From Candidatus Methanoplasma glyptotermitis (GTDB lineage Archaea > Thermoplasmatota > Thermoplasmata > Methanomassiliicoccales > Methanomethylophilaceae), in the NCBI GenBank assembly GCA_031267895.1, contig JAIRYF010000010.1, forward strand, positions 1 through 38,761: a stretch of DNA of 38,761 nt. The letters are read 5' to 3'. Within the stretch, counting starts at the first letter, position 1; the number at the start of each line of letters is the position of its first letter. The translations under genes and the position numbers were made by a program. Shown piece after piece: positions 1 through 8,046 of this stretch. Below the pieces are notes generated by a model. That model was not told the DNA's origin and ran no database searches. It was given only the letters and a program-made list of their open reading frames with translations.

Positions 1-223
1 GGACCGCAGTACCAAGGATCATCGGCGGTACCGGTACCGGTAACGGCGGCATCCGATTCATTTGATTCCGTATATGTCACAAAGAATGCCGCTGCGAGAA
101 ACAGAGCAGCGGCAAACAATACCGTTATGTTTAAACGGCTGGGGAAATCAAAATTCCCCCCCCCCCCTGGCCGTGTGTTACACCCAGAGAAGAGGTAATT
201 CCTTTCGAAGATTTCATATTCAT
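1..223 (-). CDS. Adhesin-like membrane/secreted protein, N-terminal part, frame-broken at a poly-G run (partial)
   Basis: Only the first ~73 codons lie in the window. Reading starts at ATG 223 (an alternative ATG lies at 217) behind a good AAGGAG ribosome site at about 233-238. After about 20 codons the frame enters a run of 12 G (156-167 on the minus strand). With 12 G it hits TAA about ten codons later. With 10 or 13 G it stays open to the window edge and encodes a hydrophobic segment (LNITVLFAAALFLAAAFFV), then TYTESNESDAA and a Gly-Thr stretch (GTGTADDPWYCG). A membrane anchor or signal followed by such a low-complexity start resembles the large adhesin-like proteins of gut methanogens; that family call is inference. 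The intact downstream frame argues against random noise. It could be a phase-variable gene in the OFF state, or the G count could be a sequencing error. Confidence 0.6.
156..167 (-). repeat. Homopolymer G12 tract inside the 5' coding region (candidate slippage site)
   Basis: Twelve consecutive C on the plus strand (G in the coding direction). It is by far the longest homopolymer noticed in the window. It sits near codon 20 of the adhesin-like gene, where loss of two or gain of one G restores a long open frame with a membrane segment. Mononucleotide tracts placed like this are classical slipped-strand phase-variation sites in bacterial surface genes; an archaeal case would be notable. Confidence 0.75.
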
Positions 224-292
224 GAGTTTTTCTCCTTACTGACGTATTGCACTGCATTGTACCGCAGTGCGCACGGGTGTATCCGTACACTC

Positions 293-303
293 GAATATAT
301 AAC
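293..303 (-). promoter_or_regulatory. TATA box for the adhesin-like gene
   Basis: GTTATATATTC on the minus strand. A TSS about 25 nt downstream (near 272) would give a ~50-nt leader that includes the AAGGAG ribosome site before ATG 223. Apart from this, 224-660 contains only short, unconvincing open frames on both strands. Confidence 0.45.
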
Positions 304-665
304 GCACGTATACGGACGAACCGTACCGGCGGGTACTTCTGCGATACTCGACATCTCTCTGGTTCCTTTTCGGTTGGCTTGTATGCAGATCATGCCCCAT
401 ATTCCGATACAGTTCCGGTGGCCATACATCGAAGTATGAACATGTATGCTCAAACAATCACTCTCTGCGAACGGCTGTCTCCTCCGCTGTTCACATCCCA
501 ACTGTAAACGTTGGCACCTGCAGAATACAATCCGGTCCTGACGCGCACGAAAATCGATAAACTCTGACTGTCGCAGCAAGGGAAAACAGGAGTCTGCCGG
601 AGATATCCGTAACTGTACATATGGCACAGAAAAAGCTGCATTTTCAGCTTAGGAATAAATGTAAA

Positions 666-684
666 AAGGGTCCGGAGGACCCTT
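666..684 (-). terminator. Hairpin plus T-run terminator after the glutamate-synthase-like gene
   Basis: Perfect 8-bp stem (AAGGGTCC / GGACCCTT, 3-nt loop). On the minus strand it is followed immediately by TTTTTAC, eight bases after the TGA stop of the upstream gene. Confidence 0.65.
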
Positions 685-691
685 GGAGGTT

Positions 692-2290
692 TCAGAGAAG
701 TGCTTTCATGACTCTTGCCGCTCTTGCGTCAAGGGTCTCGATACCGGACACTTTGCTCGCGTACTCGGAGAGCGCAACGATATCTTCGTTCTCTATGCAC
801 CCGAGCTTGAACTTGCGTGTTCCCGCCATGAGCTGTTTCAGACCCTCTCCCAGCCTCTCGTTGAAGTAGGTGTAAAGGCTGACTCCTCCCCAGGGGATGT
901 CGGTTCCGACCTTTTTGGATTCAAATCTGGACTGAACGTCATCTGCTTTTATGAAGAACTTGTCCGGGTCGCTGCCGTACTGGGAAACGAAACTCTCGGG
1001 GAGCTGTTTCTTCGCCGCGAGTTCCGAGAAGTGCTTTCCTTTCAGAGCGGCCGTGATGGGGCCTCTCGCCATCGCGATGGACTTGACCAGCGGTCCCTCT
1101 CCGAGATCGGAGAGTGCGAATGCCTTGTACATCTGGGATTCGTTGATGAATCCGCCGGCGAATGCGAGGTCCGGGACAAATCTGCCCTGTGCCTTCAGTT
1201 CCTTAGCGCATGCCATAACCTGGCTGAACAGCCAGATTCCGGGCGAGCTGAGTTCGTTCATGTGCGTGACCGGGGACATTCCCGTTCCGCCGCCGGCTGC
1301 ATCGAAAGTGAGAAGATCGATCTTAGCCTCGGATGCGCACTTCATCGTGAATGCGACGACTTCGGGCTTGTATGCTCCCGTTTTCAGGAACACGTTTTTG
1401 AATTTGCTCCTGAGCTGGTCTATATCCTCAAGGAATGATGTCTCGTCGGGGAATCCTACGCGGCTGTGCCTTTCGAAAGATTTGAAAACCCCTGCCTTAA
1501 ATGCTTTCTGGACCGCTTTGTCTTCAGGGTCGGGCATTACTATGTATCCCCTCGATTTGAGCTCAAGTGCCCTCTCCAGAGATGTCAGTCTGACCTCTCC
1601 GCCGATGGCTTTTGCTCCCTGCCCCCATTTCCTTTCTATTACAGTAACGTCAAGCTTGGACTGTGCATAGTCGTCGACTCCGCCGCGCCCGTCTTCCACA
1701 TTTGTCTGGATAACTATGCGTCCGTTTTTTCCGTCCCAGAAGTCGGTGTACGACTTCACACGGAACGCAAGGTCGGGGGATTTCTGTACCTTTCCGTTGG
1801 AGTAGACTGCATCCGGGTCCATACCGCACACGTTCTCCCCTATGACCTCGGAGACCCCGGCCATAGCAGCTCCCGATGCGAGTTCTCTCCAGTTTGTCTT
1901 GGCGACTGCCGTGGATCCGAGTCCGGCTATGTGCACGGGCAGCAGCTGTGTTATGGGGTTCTTGCTTCTGGCGGCGAAGGAGGTCTTGATATCGACGTTT
2001 TCGAAAAACGCTACATCCGAGTTCTCTTCGATGCCCTTTGCGCCCAGCAGCTCTGCCATCACCTGGAAGTGGGACCAGTCTAGGAAGTAGTCTTTGTTAG
2101 ATGCCGCCGTGGATTTTCCGAAGTGCTCGGGGCTGGGGTACAGTACCTCACGTCCTCTGAGTGCTCCCTTTCCGACCTCGCAGAGAACGTTGCAGTCCTC
2201 TATGCAGACAGGACACATTCCGTTAATCGGACATGGGTCTTTGACGCGGATCGACGTCCCCGTCGTTGATTTTGAATTCTCTATAGACAT
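692..2290 (-). CDS. FMN-binding glutamate synthase-like protein (GltB2-type)
   Basis: 532 aa. It matches the central FMN/glutamate-synthase domain of GltB without the N-terminal glutaminase domain, the short archaeal/GltB2-like form. A Cys cluster (Cys20, 26, 29, 33, 37) opens the protein and suggests an Fe-S or metal site. The FMN-barrel motif AAGGGTGMSP lies near residue 340, and an AGGFINES segment follows near 380. Such proteins belong to the family that makes glutamate from 2-oxoglutarate with reduced cofactor; the partner supplying ammonia and electrons is not visible here. ATG 2290 is preceded by GGTGA seven bases upstream, and the gene ends at a hairpin terminator. It stands downstream of an aminotransferase, so supply of glutamate as amino donor is a reasonable but unproven role. 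Substrate is uncertain because the family also includes non-GOGAT members such as methylamine-glutamate enzymes. Confidence 0.8.
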   Translation of the reverse strand: MSIENSKSTTGTSIRVKDPCPINGMCPVCIEDCNVLCEVGKGALRGREVLYPSPEHFGKSTAASNKDYFLDWSHFQVMAELLGAKGIEENSDVAFFENVDIKTSFAARSKNPITQLLPVHIAGLGSTAVAKTNWRELASGAAMAGVSEVIGENVCGMDPDAVYSNGKVQKSPDLAFRVKSYTDFWDGKNGRIVIQTNVEDGRGGVDDYAQSKLDVTVIERKWGQGAKAIGGEVRLTSLERALELKSRGYIVMPDPEDKAVQKAFKAGVFKSFERHSRVGFPDETSFLEDIDQLRSKFKNVFLKTGAYKPEVVAFTMKCASEAKIDLLTFDAAGGGTGMSPVTHMNELSSPGIWLFSQVMACAKELKAQGRFVPDLAFAGGFINESQMYKAFALSDLGEGPLVKSIAMARGPITAALKGKHFSELAAKKQLPESFVSQYGSDPDKFFIKADDVQSRFESKKVGTDIPWGGVSLYTYFNERLGEGLKQLMAGTRKFKLGCIENEDIVALSEYASKVSGIETLDARAARVMKALL

Positions 2291-2500
2291 TTAAATCACC
2301 TATTTCACAGTATTACCTATGAACAAAGCAACTAAACTTGTCAAAGGATTTAAGCATCTTGCATACCGAAAAAGTACAGATAAACAATTGTCTATATATA
2401 CATAAAATAAGTGCACATTTAGACCAGATTATACTAAGTATAAAAACAGATGGAAAAGATGTCACACAGACCCTGCCCGATATCCCGGGACCGGACCGAG
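2291..2500 (-). promoter_or_regulatory. AT-rich promoter region of the glutamate-synthase-like gene
   Basis: The 210-bp gap between the aminotransferase stop and ATG 2290. On the minus strand it holds a TATA-like TATGTATATATAG at about 2391-2403, which would give a leader of ~75 nt, and the SD GGTGA at 2297-2301. The one small frame here is hydrophobic and has no family look, so no gene is called. Confidence 0.4.
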
Positions 2501-3658
2501 TCACATGATATCTCTTATCCGGGAGAGTTTTTCCAGCGCGGCGTTCAGGGTCGGTTCGCTCTTGGCAAAGTGCAGACGGATCAGGTGGTTTACGTCTTCG
2601 CTGAAGAAACTGGATCCGGGAACCGCTCCGATTCCTGCCTTTTTTGCAAGGTCCTCACAGAATTCTTGATCTGAATCATAACCGAACTCCGAGATATCCA
2701 GCATCACATAGTACGCGCCCTGCGGATCTGTGTGCGGTATGCCTGCCTCATCCAGTCCTCTGATGAAAAGTCTGCGTTTTTTATCGTATACTTCCAGAAG
2801 GTCTCTGTAGTAGCTGTCTTTGAATTTCAGAGCCGTAACGAGAGCCTCCTGCAGAGGAGCGGCTGCACCGACTGTCAGGAAATCGTGTACTTTTCTTGCA
2901 GTTTCAGTTATCTCCGGCGGTGCGATTATATAACCGACGCGCCACCCCGTGACCGAGTAAGTCTTAGAAAGCGACGAGCACGAGATCGTACGTTCCCACA
3001 TTCCCGGAAGCGCAGCAAAGTAAGTGTGTACATGCGGAGAGTAGACTATGTGTTCGTAGACCTCGTCTGTTATGACATACACATCGTATTCTTCGGCTAG
3101 TTTCGCTATGAATTGCAGTTCGTCTCTTGTGAACACCTTCCCCAACGGATTGGACGGATTGCAGAGCACCAGAGCCTTTGGGTTCTGGGCGAATGCCGTC
3201 TCCAAATCCTCCTTAAGGAAACGGAAGTCCGGAGGATGCAGAGGTACATATATCGGTTCGGCTCCCGACAGCATCACATCGGCACCGTAGTTTTCGTAGA
3301 ATGGGGAGAACACAATAACCTTGTCTCCGGGGTTGAGGACCGTCATCATAGCGGCCATCATAGCTTCGGTGCTTCCGCAGGTCGCCACAATTTCTCTGTC
3401 AGGGTCCACCTTTCTGCCCATGAAACGTGTCTGTTTCTCTGCAAGAGCCTCACGGAAATTCTGCGCCCCCCATGTGACTGAATACTGATGCGGACCCTCC
3501 AGGGCGACCTCCGCCAGTCTGTCCAGAAGTTCTTTCGGAGGATCGAAGTCCGGAAATCCCTGCGAGAGATTTATCGCGTTGTGTTCGTTTGATATGCGGG
3601 TCATGCGTCTTATCACCGAATCGGTGAATCCCGCCGTTCTTCTGGAAAGTTCGCGCAT
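2501..3658 (-). CDS. PLP-dependent class I/II aminotransferase (aromatic/kynurenine-type)
   Basis: 385 aa, full length for fold-type I aminotransferases. PLP-binding residues are visible: Asn170 in CNPSNPLG, Asp198 in VITDEVYE, the Schiff-base Lys232 in SSLSKTYSVTGWR with Arg240, and the C-terminal substrate-carboxylate Arg in LIRLHFAKS. The N-terminal NLSQGFPDFDPP is typical of the methionine/kynurenine/aromatic aminotransferase branch. It begins 10 bp after the stop of the phenylacetate-CoA-ligase-like gene, so the two are probably cotranscribed. Next to a 2-oxoacid:ferredoxin oxidoreductase the likely job is interconversion of aryl- or branched 2-oxoacids with amino acids. The exact substrate cannot be read from sequence. 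Confidence 0.85.
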   Translation of the reverse strand: MRELSRRTAGFTDSVIRRMTRISNEHNAINLSQGFPDFDPPKELLDRLAEVALEGPHQYSVTWGAQNFREALAEKQTRFMGRKVDPDREIVATCGSTEAMMAAMMTVLNPGDKVIVFSPFYENYGADVMLSGAEPIYVPLHPPDFRFLKEDLETAFAQNPKALVLCNPSNPLGKVFTRDELQFIAKLAEEYDVYVITDEVYEHIVYSPHVHTYFAALPGMWERTISCSSLSKTYSVTGWRVGYIIAPPEITETARKVHDFLTVGAAAPLQEALVTALKFKDSYYRDLLEVYDKKRRLFIRGLDEAGIPHTDPQGAYYVMLDISEFGYDSDQEFCEDLAKKAGIGAVPGSSFFSEDVNHLIRLHFAKSEPTLNAALEKLSRIRDIM

Positions 3659-3668
3659 TTGGGCGGCC

Positions 3669-5000
3669 TCAGATCTGATATGTAAGATTCCTTTCGTCTA
3701 CTATGCGTTTGGCTTTGTGAGTGGAACGTTCTATGGATCCTTCGGGGGACACGATGACCTTGGCGGGTTTCACGCCGACGCGGGCTCTGAGTGCATTGAG
3801 TACGCGGACCGACACCTGTTCGTCAGTCTCCTCCGAATTGGAGGATTCTCTTTCCACGGTGACCTCGTAGCGGCAGGTGTAGTCCTTCTCGTAGACGCGT
3901 ATCATGTATTCTCCGGTTATCCCCTTCAGGCCGCGGACCACAGCTTCGATATCGCTGGGGAACACGTTGACTGCAGATACTATGAACATGTCGTCTTTCC
4001 TTCCGATCACATGTATGCGGCCGTGTGTCCTCCCGCATCTGCATTTTGTTTTGTCTATGAATCCTATGTCTCCGGTGCGGAACCGTATCATCGGACGGGC
4101 CCGCTTTCGCAGCGTCGTGTATACCAGTTCTCCTGTCTCTCCGGGTTTCAGCAGTTCTCCTGTTTTTATGTCGACCGTCTCAACGTATATGTGATCTTCT
4201 GCTATGTGCAGACCGTCCTTCTCTTCGCACATGGCCGCACATGCCCCGAAGATATCTGACAGTCCGTAGAAATCGTAGACGCTGGCACCCCAGAGTTCTT
4301 CTATTGCCTTGCGCGTGCTTTCGATGGAACCTCCCATCTCCCCGGCCACGAATATGCTGCGTATGGACAGATCCTTAACGGGATCGATGCCGCTTTTCTT
4401 GCAGGTTTCTCCCAGATACCATGCGTAGGACGGGCTGGTCCATATGCATGTGGGCTGATACGTCTTCAGCACGAAGATCAGTCTCTCAGAGGGCAGCGTC
4501 CCGCCCCATATGCAAAGAGCCCCAAGGTTCTGCGCCCCTATCACATCGGGGCCGCCTACATAAAGCGAGAAGTTGAGTGCATGGACATAACGATCGTTCT
4601 TCCTCATGCCTGCTTGATAGAACCACCTGCTCTCGACATCCTGCCATTCATCAAAGTCTTGCTTTGTGAACGGACTCATAGTCGGGACACCGGTGGATCC
4701 GGATGAAGTAGATATGAACACGACATCGTCTTCCGGCACAGCGCAGAGTTCCCCGAGGAAAGTACCGACCCCTTGGGTCTCCCGCTGCGTTTTCTTGTCT
4801 ATGAAGGGAAATCTTCCAAGGTCAGCCAGTGTTTTTATGTCCTCCGGCTTCGCCCCTGCGGCATCGAATGCCCTCCTGTAGTAAGGGGAGTTCCCGTATG
4901 CGAACCGGATCTCTTCTTTCAGTCTCTCTAACTGGTAAGCCTCCAGTTCTTCGCGGGGCATGGTCTCGATTTCTTTATTCCAATACTTTCCGTCGGCCAT
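3669..5000 (-). CDS. paaK: Phenylacetate-CoA ligase family, AMP-forming (PaaK-like)
   Basis: 443 aa, the usual PaaK length. Adenylate-forming motifs are present: the P-loop-like STSSGSTGVPT (about 97-107), YDFYGLSDIFG near 250, the nucleotide-binding RFRTGDIG near 330, and GRKDDMFIVSAVNVFPSDIE leading into the small C-terminal domain. The enzyme activates a carboxylic acid (phenylacetate, indoleacetate or another aryl/branched acid) to its CoA ester with ATP, giving AMP and PPi. In methanogens, arylacetate-CoA ligases work with indolepyruvate-type oxidoreductases and aminotransferases to build amino acids from exogenous acids, and the gene order here fits. It has its own TATA box (5052-5062), so it starts a transcript separate from the oxidoreductase operon upstream. 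The actual substrate is inferred. Confidence 0.85.
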   Translation of the reverse strand: MADGKYWNKEIETMPREELEAYQLERLKEEIRFAYGNSPYYRRAFDAAGAKPEDIKTLADLGRFPFIDKKTQRETQGVGTFLGELCAVPEDDVVFISTSSGSTGVPTMSPFTKQDFDEWQDVESRWFYQAGMRKNDRYVHALNFSLYVGGPDVIGAQNLGALCIWGGTLPSERLIFVLKTYQPTCIWTSPSYAWYLGETCKKSGIDPVKDLSIRSIFVAGEMGGSIESTRKAIEELWGASVYDFYGLSDIFGACAAMCEEKDGLHIAEDHIYVETVDIKTGELLKPGETGELVYTTLRKRARPMIRFRTGDIGFIDKTKCRCGRTHGRIHVIGRKDDMFIVSAVNVFPSDIEAVVRGLKGITGEYMIRVYEKDYTCRYEVTVERESSNSEETDEQVSVRVLNALRARVGVKPAKVIVSPEGSIERSTHKAKRIVDERNLTYQI

Positions 5001-5051
5001 ATCATCATTCCAGATAATTTACACTTTTCAGATATGATTAGTATCACGAAG

Positions 5052-5062
5052 TTATATATAAC
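5052..5062 (-). promoter_or_regulatory. TATA box for the paaK-aminotransferase transcript
   Basis: GTTATATATAA on the minus strand, about 55 bp before ATG 5000. The predicted TSS near 5030 leaves a ~30-nt leader containing a weak GGAATGAT ribosome site. Confidence 0.5.
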
Positions 5063-5133
5063 TAAGATTGCCGTTATTATTCGCATAGTACGGGGACCGG
5101 GAGCAACGGGATGCACACACACATCCGCAAGCA

Positions 5134-6030
5134 TCACGGTGCTTTCCACGACCGGTTTATGTGTTCCCATCTGGCATCGCGCTTGGATTCTATGTACTCG
5201 ATATCGGGATCGCGGAGATGGCGGAAACGTTTCTGGCCTCTTATGTAGGCGCGCAGGAGACCGGGATCCTTCATGCTGCGGGTCAGGCTGTACTCCCCGC
5301 ACCCGTACTCGGCAAGCGGCCACAGCCCGCAGTCCGTTGCCATCCTGGCATATTCCACAGTTTCGTCCGGACGTATCCCCCATCCGGTCGGACACGGTGC
5401 CAGCACGTGTATGTACTTCATACCTTTGACCTCTGATGCTTTACGAACCTTTGCCATGTAGTCATCCACATATCCTATGCTGGCTGTTGCGGCGTAAGGT
5501 ATCCCGTGCGCGGCAACTATTTCGAACATGTTCTTTTTCTCGCGGATATTGCCTCTTATCTTCACGCCGGCGGGGGTAGTCGTGGTGTACGCGCCGAAAG
5601 GAGTCAGGGAACTCTTCTGCGTGCCGGTATTCATATACGCCTCGTTATCGTAGCATATGTAGATCATGTTATCGTTGCGGTCGATCGCTCCGGACAGTGC
5701 CTGTATGCCTATGTCTGCAGTACCGCCGTCACCCGCAAAACCGACTACTTGGTAATCTTTCTCGCCCCTTGCGCGGAGGCCCGCTTCAACTCCCGTCATC
5801 ATGGATGCTGTGCCTGCAAAGGTGGATATCATTGCGTTGTTGGCGAAACACAGCTGAGGAAAATTGAATCCTACTGCCGACATGCATCCCGCGGGAAGGA
5901 CTGCAACTGCTCTGCTGCCCAGGACTTTGAGTGCCATTCTCACGGCAAGACTGCCTCCGCAGCCGGCGCAGGCCTTATGCCCGAAGAAGTACTCATCTTC
6001 GGTTATGTTTCGGGCTGTGGGCCGAGTCAT
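5134..6030 (-). CDS. 2-oxoacid:ferredoxin oxidoreductase, beta (TPP-binding) subunit
   Basis: 298 aa. Start ATG 6030 overlaps the TGA of the alpha gene (ATGA); the longer upstream frame lies inside the alpha gene and is not real. The TPP/Mg motif is clear: GFAGDGGTADIGIQ, then a downstream NMIYICYDNEAYMNTG. The CAGCGG motif near residue 20 and PAGCMSAVG near 47 carry Fe-S ligand cysteines typical of PorB/VorB. It oxidatively decarboxylates a 2-oxoacid with CoA and ferredoxin, or carboxylates acyl-CoA in reverse. It is last in a gamma-delta-alpha-beta operon, the archaeal POR/VOR order. Sequence alone does not separate pyruvate from 2-ketoisovalerate or aryl-pyruvate enzymes; the nearby PaaK and aminotransferase favour an aryl or branched substrate. 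Confidence 0.88.
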   Translation of the reverse strand: MTRPTARNITEDEYFFGHKACAGCGGSLAVRMALKVLGSRAVAVLPAGCMSAVGFNFPQLCFANNAMISTFAGTASMMTGVEAGLRARGEKDYQVVGFAGDGGTADIGIQALSGAIDRNDNMIYICYDNEAYMNTGTQKSSLTPFGAYTTTTPAGVKIRGNIREKKNMFEIVAAHGIPYAATASIGYVDDYMAKVRKASEVKGMKYIHVLAPCPTGWGIRPDETVEYARMATDCGLWPLAEYGCGEYSLTRSMKDPGLLRAYIRGQKRFRHLRDPDIEYIESKRDARWEHINRSWKAP

Positions 6031-7193
6031 ATCTTCAAATCCTCCATGCCGATGAATACAACTCCTGTCTTTCCGGATGCCATGTCCTGGAACGCTGCGC
6101 GGATGTTTTCTTCTGTTATGTCCCGGCCCCCGAGTCCTCCGATCAGGTTCATTGCCGGAATACATATCCCCGCATTCTGGATAGCGGCGCATACGTTTAT
6201 GAATACGGTGCCGGCAAACCCGAATGATATGTCCTTCTCGAGAACACATATCGACCTGGCACCGGCAACCGCCGCCGAGACCTCCTCAACAGGGAACGGA
6301 CGCATGTAGCGAAGACGCAGGAGACCCGCCTTCATGCCGGATTTTCTCAGAGAACTTACGACATCCCTGCACAGTCCCGAGATGCTTCCGAGTGTGATCA
6401 GTATGAATTCGGCATCGCTGCACATGTATTCTTCTGTCAGACCGGTGTACTTTCTTCCGAATATGGCCGAGAATTCTTCTTCTGTCTCGATGACGGCTCT
6501 GCGCGACCTCATCAGGCCCGCATGCTCCCCTGCTTTGAATGCAGTATTATGGTCCGGTCCTGCAGAGAAACATAGGTTCCTCGGAGTATCGAAATCTATT
6601 GTGTTCTGAGTGGAATACGGCGGGAGGAACCGGTCCGCTTGTTCCTTTTCGGGCACATCCGCCATCTCGTATGTGTGGGTGAGGTGAAATCCGTCCAGAT
6701 TCACCATGAACGGCGTTGACACATCCGGCCGCTCGGCTATTCGGTAACTCATGAGAGCCAGATCCAGACCTTCCTGCGCATTCTGAGCGTATGCCTGTAT
6801 CCACCCGCAATCGAGCTGTGACAGAGAGTCCCGATGATCCCCGTATATGTTCCACGGGAGCGCAACGGAGCGGTTTGCATTCATCATGACGATGGGAAAC
6901 CTTCCGCCCGCTGCGTACGGGAGACACTCCGCCATATACAGGAGGCCCTGCGAAGAGGTGGCGGTAAACGTCCTTACTCCTGCTGCGGATGCCCCTATGA
7001 CGCAAGACAGGGCGGAGTGTTCCGATTCCACATGTATGAAATCGGAATCGATCACGCCGTCCGCAACCATTTCGGAAAGACGCTCTACCACTATTGTCTG
7101 AGGCGTGATGGGATATGCCGATATCACACCGGGAGAAGCAAGTCTGATCCCGTGGGCGAATGCTTCGTTTCCTGATATGAATGACCGGGTCAT
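6027..7193 (-). CDS. 2-oxoacid:ferredoxin oxidoreductase, alpha subunit
   Basis: 388 aa, full length. Signature PorA/VorA segments: ISAYPITPQT near residue 25, HVESEHSALSCVIGASAAG near 53-72, TSSQGLLYMAE, and PWNIYGDHRDS near 122. The C-terminal part carries the transketolase-C-like domain (RLRYMRPFP, then a GLGGRDIT segment). It pairs with the beta subunit to form the catalytic pyrimidine/pyrophosphate site. Start and stop both overlap their neighbours by four bases (ATGA), so translation of delta, alpha and beta is coupled. Confidence 0.88.
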   Translation of the reverse strand: MTRSFISGNEAFAHGIRLASPGVISAYPITPQTIVVERLSEMVADGVIDSDFIHVESEHSALSCVIGASAAGVRTFTATSSQGLLYMAECLPYAAGGRFPIVMMNANRSVALPWNIYGDHRDSLSQLDCGWIQAYAQNAQEGLDLALMSYRIAERPDVSTPFMVNLDGFHLTHTYEMADVPEKEQADRFLPPYSTQNTIDFDTPRNLCFSAGPDHNTAFKAGEHAGLMRSRRAVIETEEEFSAIFGRKYTGLTEEYMCSDAEFILITLGSISGLCRDVVSSLRKSGMKAGLLRLRYMRPFPVEEVSAAVAGARSICVLEKDISFGFAGTVFINVCAAIQNAGICIPAMNLIGGLGGRDITEENIRAAFQDMASGKTGVVFIGMEDLKI

Positions 7194-7486
7194 CTGCGTT
7201 CGGCCTCCATTCTTAACGCATCATGTCTGCACATCTTTGCGCATATACCGCACCCTTTGCAGAAATCGTAATCGACGGAGACTTTATTTCCGCACCTGGC
7301 GATCGTTCCGTCGGGACAGTACAGATAACACTGCAGACACCCCGTGCATTTTTTGGTGTCGATCACAGGCCGGATATCTCTCCATCCGGAGTTTTTGGTA
7401 ACCAAAAAGCCCGCTTCGTATGCGGTGTTGTCCGGAAGGCTGTCAGACCTCCATTCCGGTATGCAAGTTCTCAGATGCGGTTTCAT
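7190..7486 (-). CDS. 2-oxoacid:ferredoxin oxidoreductase, delta (2[4Fe-4S] ferredoxin) subunit
   Basis: 98 aa. Two complete CxxCxxCxxxC clusters, Cys47/50/53/57 and Cys76/79/82/86, with the Pro after the first cluster, as in PorD/VorD. It passes electrons from the TPP centre to external ferredoxin. Its ATG overlaps the TGA of the gamma gene (ATGA). That matters: the coupling would be useless if translation of gamma ended at its internal TAG 260 bp earlier. Confidence 0.9.
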   Translation of the reverse strand: MKPHLRTCIPEWRSDSLPDNTAYEAGFLVTKNSGWRDIRPVIDTKKCTGCLQCYLYCPDGTIARCGNKVSVDYDFCKGCGICAKMCRHDALRMEAERR

Positions 7487-8019
7487 GATCTCCCTCCTGC
7501 AGCACGGAATGCCTCTTCTGCAACCCTGACATTCCCTTCATGGAGATGTTCCGGAAGAGTGTCTTTTATTCCTTTGCAAACCGATTCTATCGGCAATCTG
7601 CCCCATACCGCTGCAAGTACTCCGACCATTGCCGTATTGAATATGGGAGTCCCCGATATTCCCGAAGAGATATGAGATGCGTCGAATGAGATTATATTCT
7701 GATTGTCATATGTCTCGGCGGTATTGATTATGACGGTACCGGCACCCTATGAGGTCCCGCGGAACAGAGTGCTGTCAAGATAGACTGTGAAATCGGCGCA
7801 TGTTATCTCGTTCCTGCTGTTGACTTCGGACTCCGATAGTTTCGTAAATGCCCTCACCGGCGCACCGCGGCGCTCCGGGCCGAACGACGGGAATGCGAGC
7901 GCATACCTGTCACCGCCCCCCGCAATATACGACGCAGCCAACAGCCTGGCGGCGGTGAATGCACCTTGCCCGCCTCTTCCGTGCCATACCACTTCGGTAA
8001 GCCCGTCCGCCTGATTCAT
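7483..8019 (-). CDS. 2-oxoacid:ferredoxin oxidoreductase, gamma subunit, with in-frame TAG (probable pyrrolysine codon)
   Basis: Read through one TAG, this is a 178-residue PorC/VorC gamma subunit, the normal family length. Before the TAG: VVWHGRGGQGAFTAARLLA (about 10-28), ALAFPSFGPERRGAP (about 39-54) and ADFTVYLDSTLF (about 75-86). After codon 91 (TAG at 7749-7747) the same frame continues with GAGTVIINT, then ISGTPIFNTAMVGVLAAVWG and an EEAFRAAG C-terminus, all expected for the family, and ends in TGA overlapping the delta ATG. The break falls in a loop just before the conserved GGTVIINT-like strand, a variable position. There is no frameshift and no loss of conserved residues, so it is not a decayed gene. 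A strong GGAGG site precedes ATG 8019. Either TAG is decoded as Pyl, or it is a sequencing error or a recent nonsense change. If TAG stopped translation the product would be a 90-residue fragment. Confidence 0.82.
7747..7749 (-). other. In-frame TAG (amber) sense codon candidate in the gamma subunit
   Basis: Codon 91 of 179 in a frame that is otherwise open and family-like from 8019 to 7483. The distance from the TAG to the TGA is 267 bases, an exact multiple of three. Confidence 0.75.
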
Positions 8020-8046
8020 TTACATGTCCTCCCGTCCGCGCATCTC

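Noticed and set aside
62-627. Several 70-135-codon frames on both strands at the left end
   Set aside because: They cover the promoter and 5' end of the adhesin-like gene, and composition is random.
683-1438. 251-codon open frame antisense to the glutamate-synthase-like gene
   Set aside because: Mirror of a strongly conserved gene on the minus strand; no ribosome site, no family features.
6031-6249. N-terminal extension of the beta subunit to 6249
   Set aside because: Lies inside the alpha gene in another frame; ATGA start at 6030 matches the operon style.
7483-7746. Gamma subunit as a pseudogene truncated at TAG
   Set aside because: No other damage, full family length after read-through, coupled stop, and a second independent TAG case in the permease.
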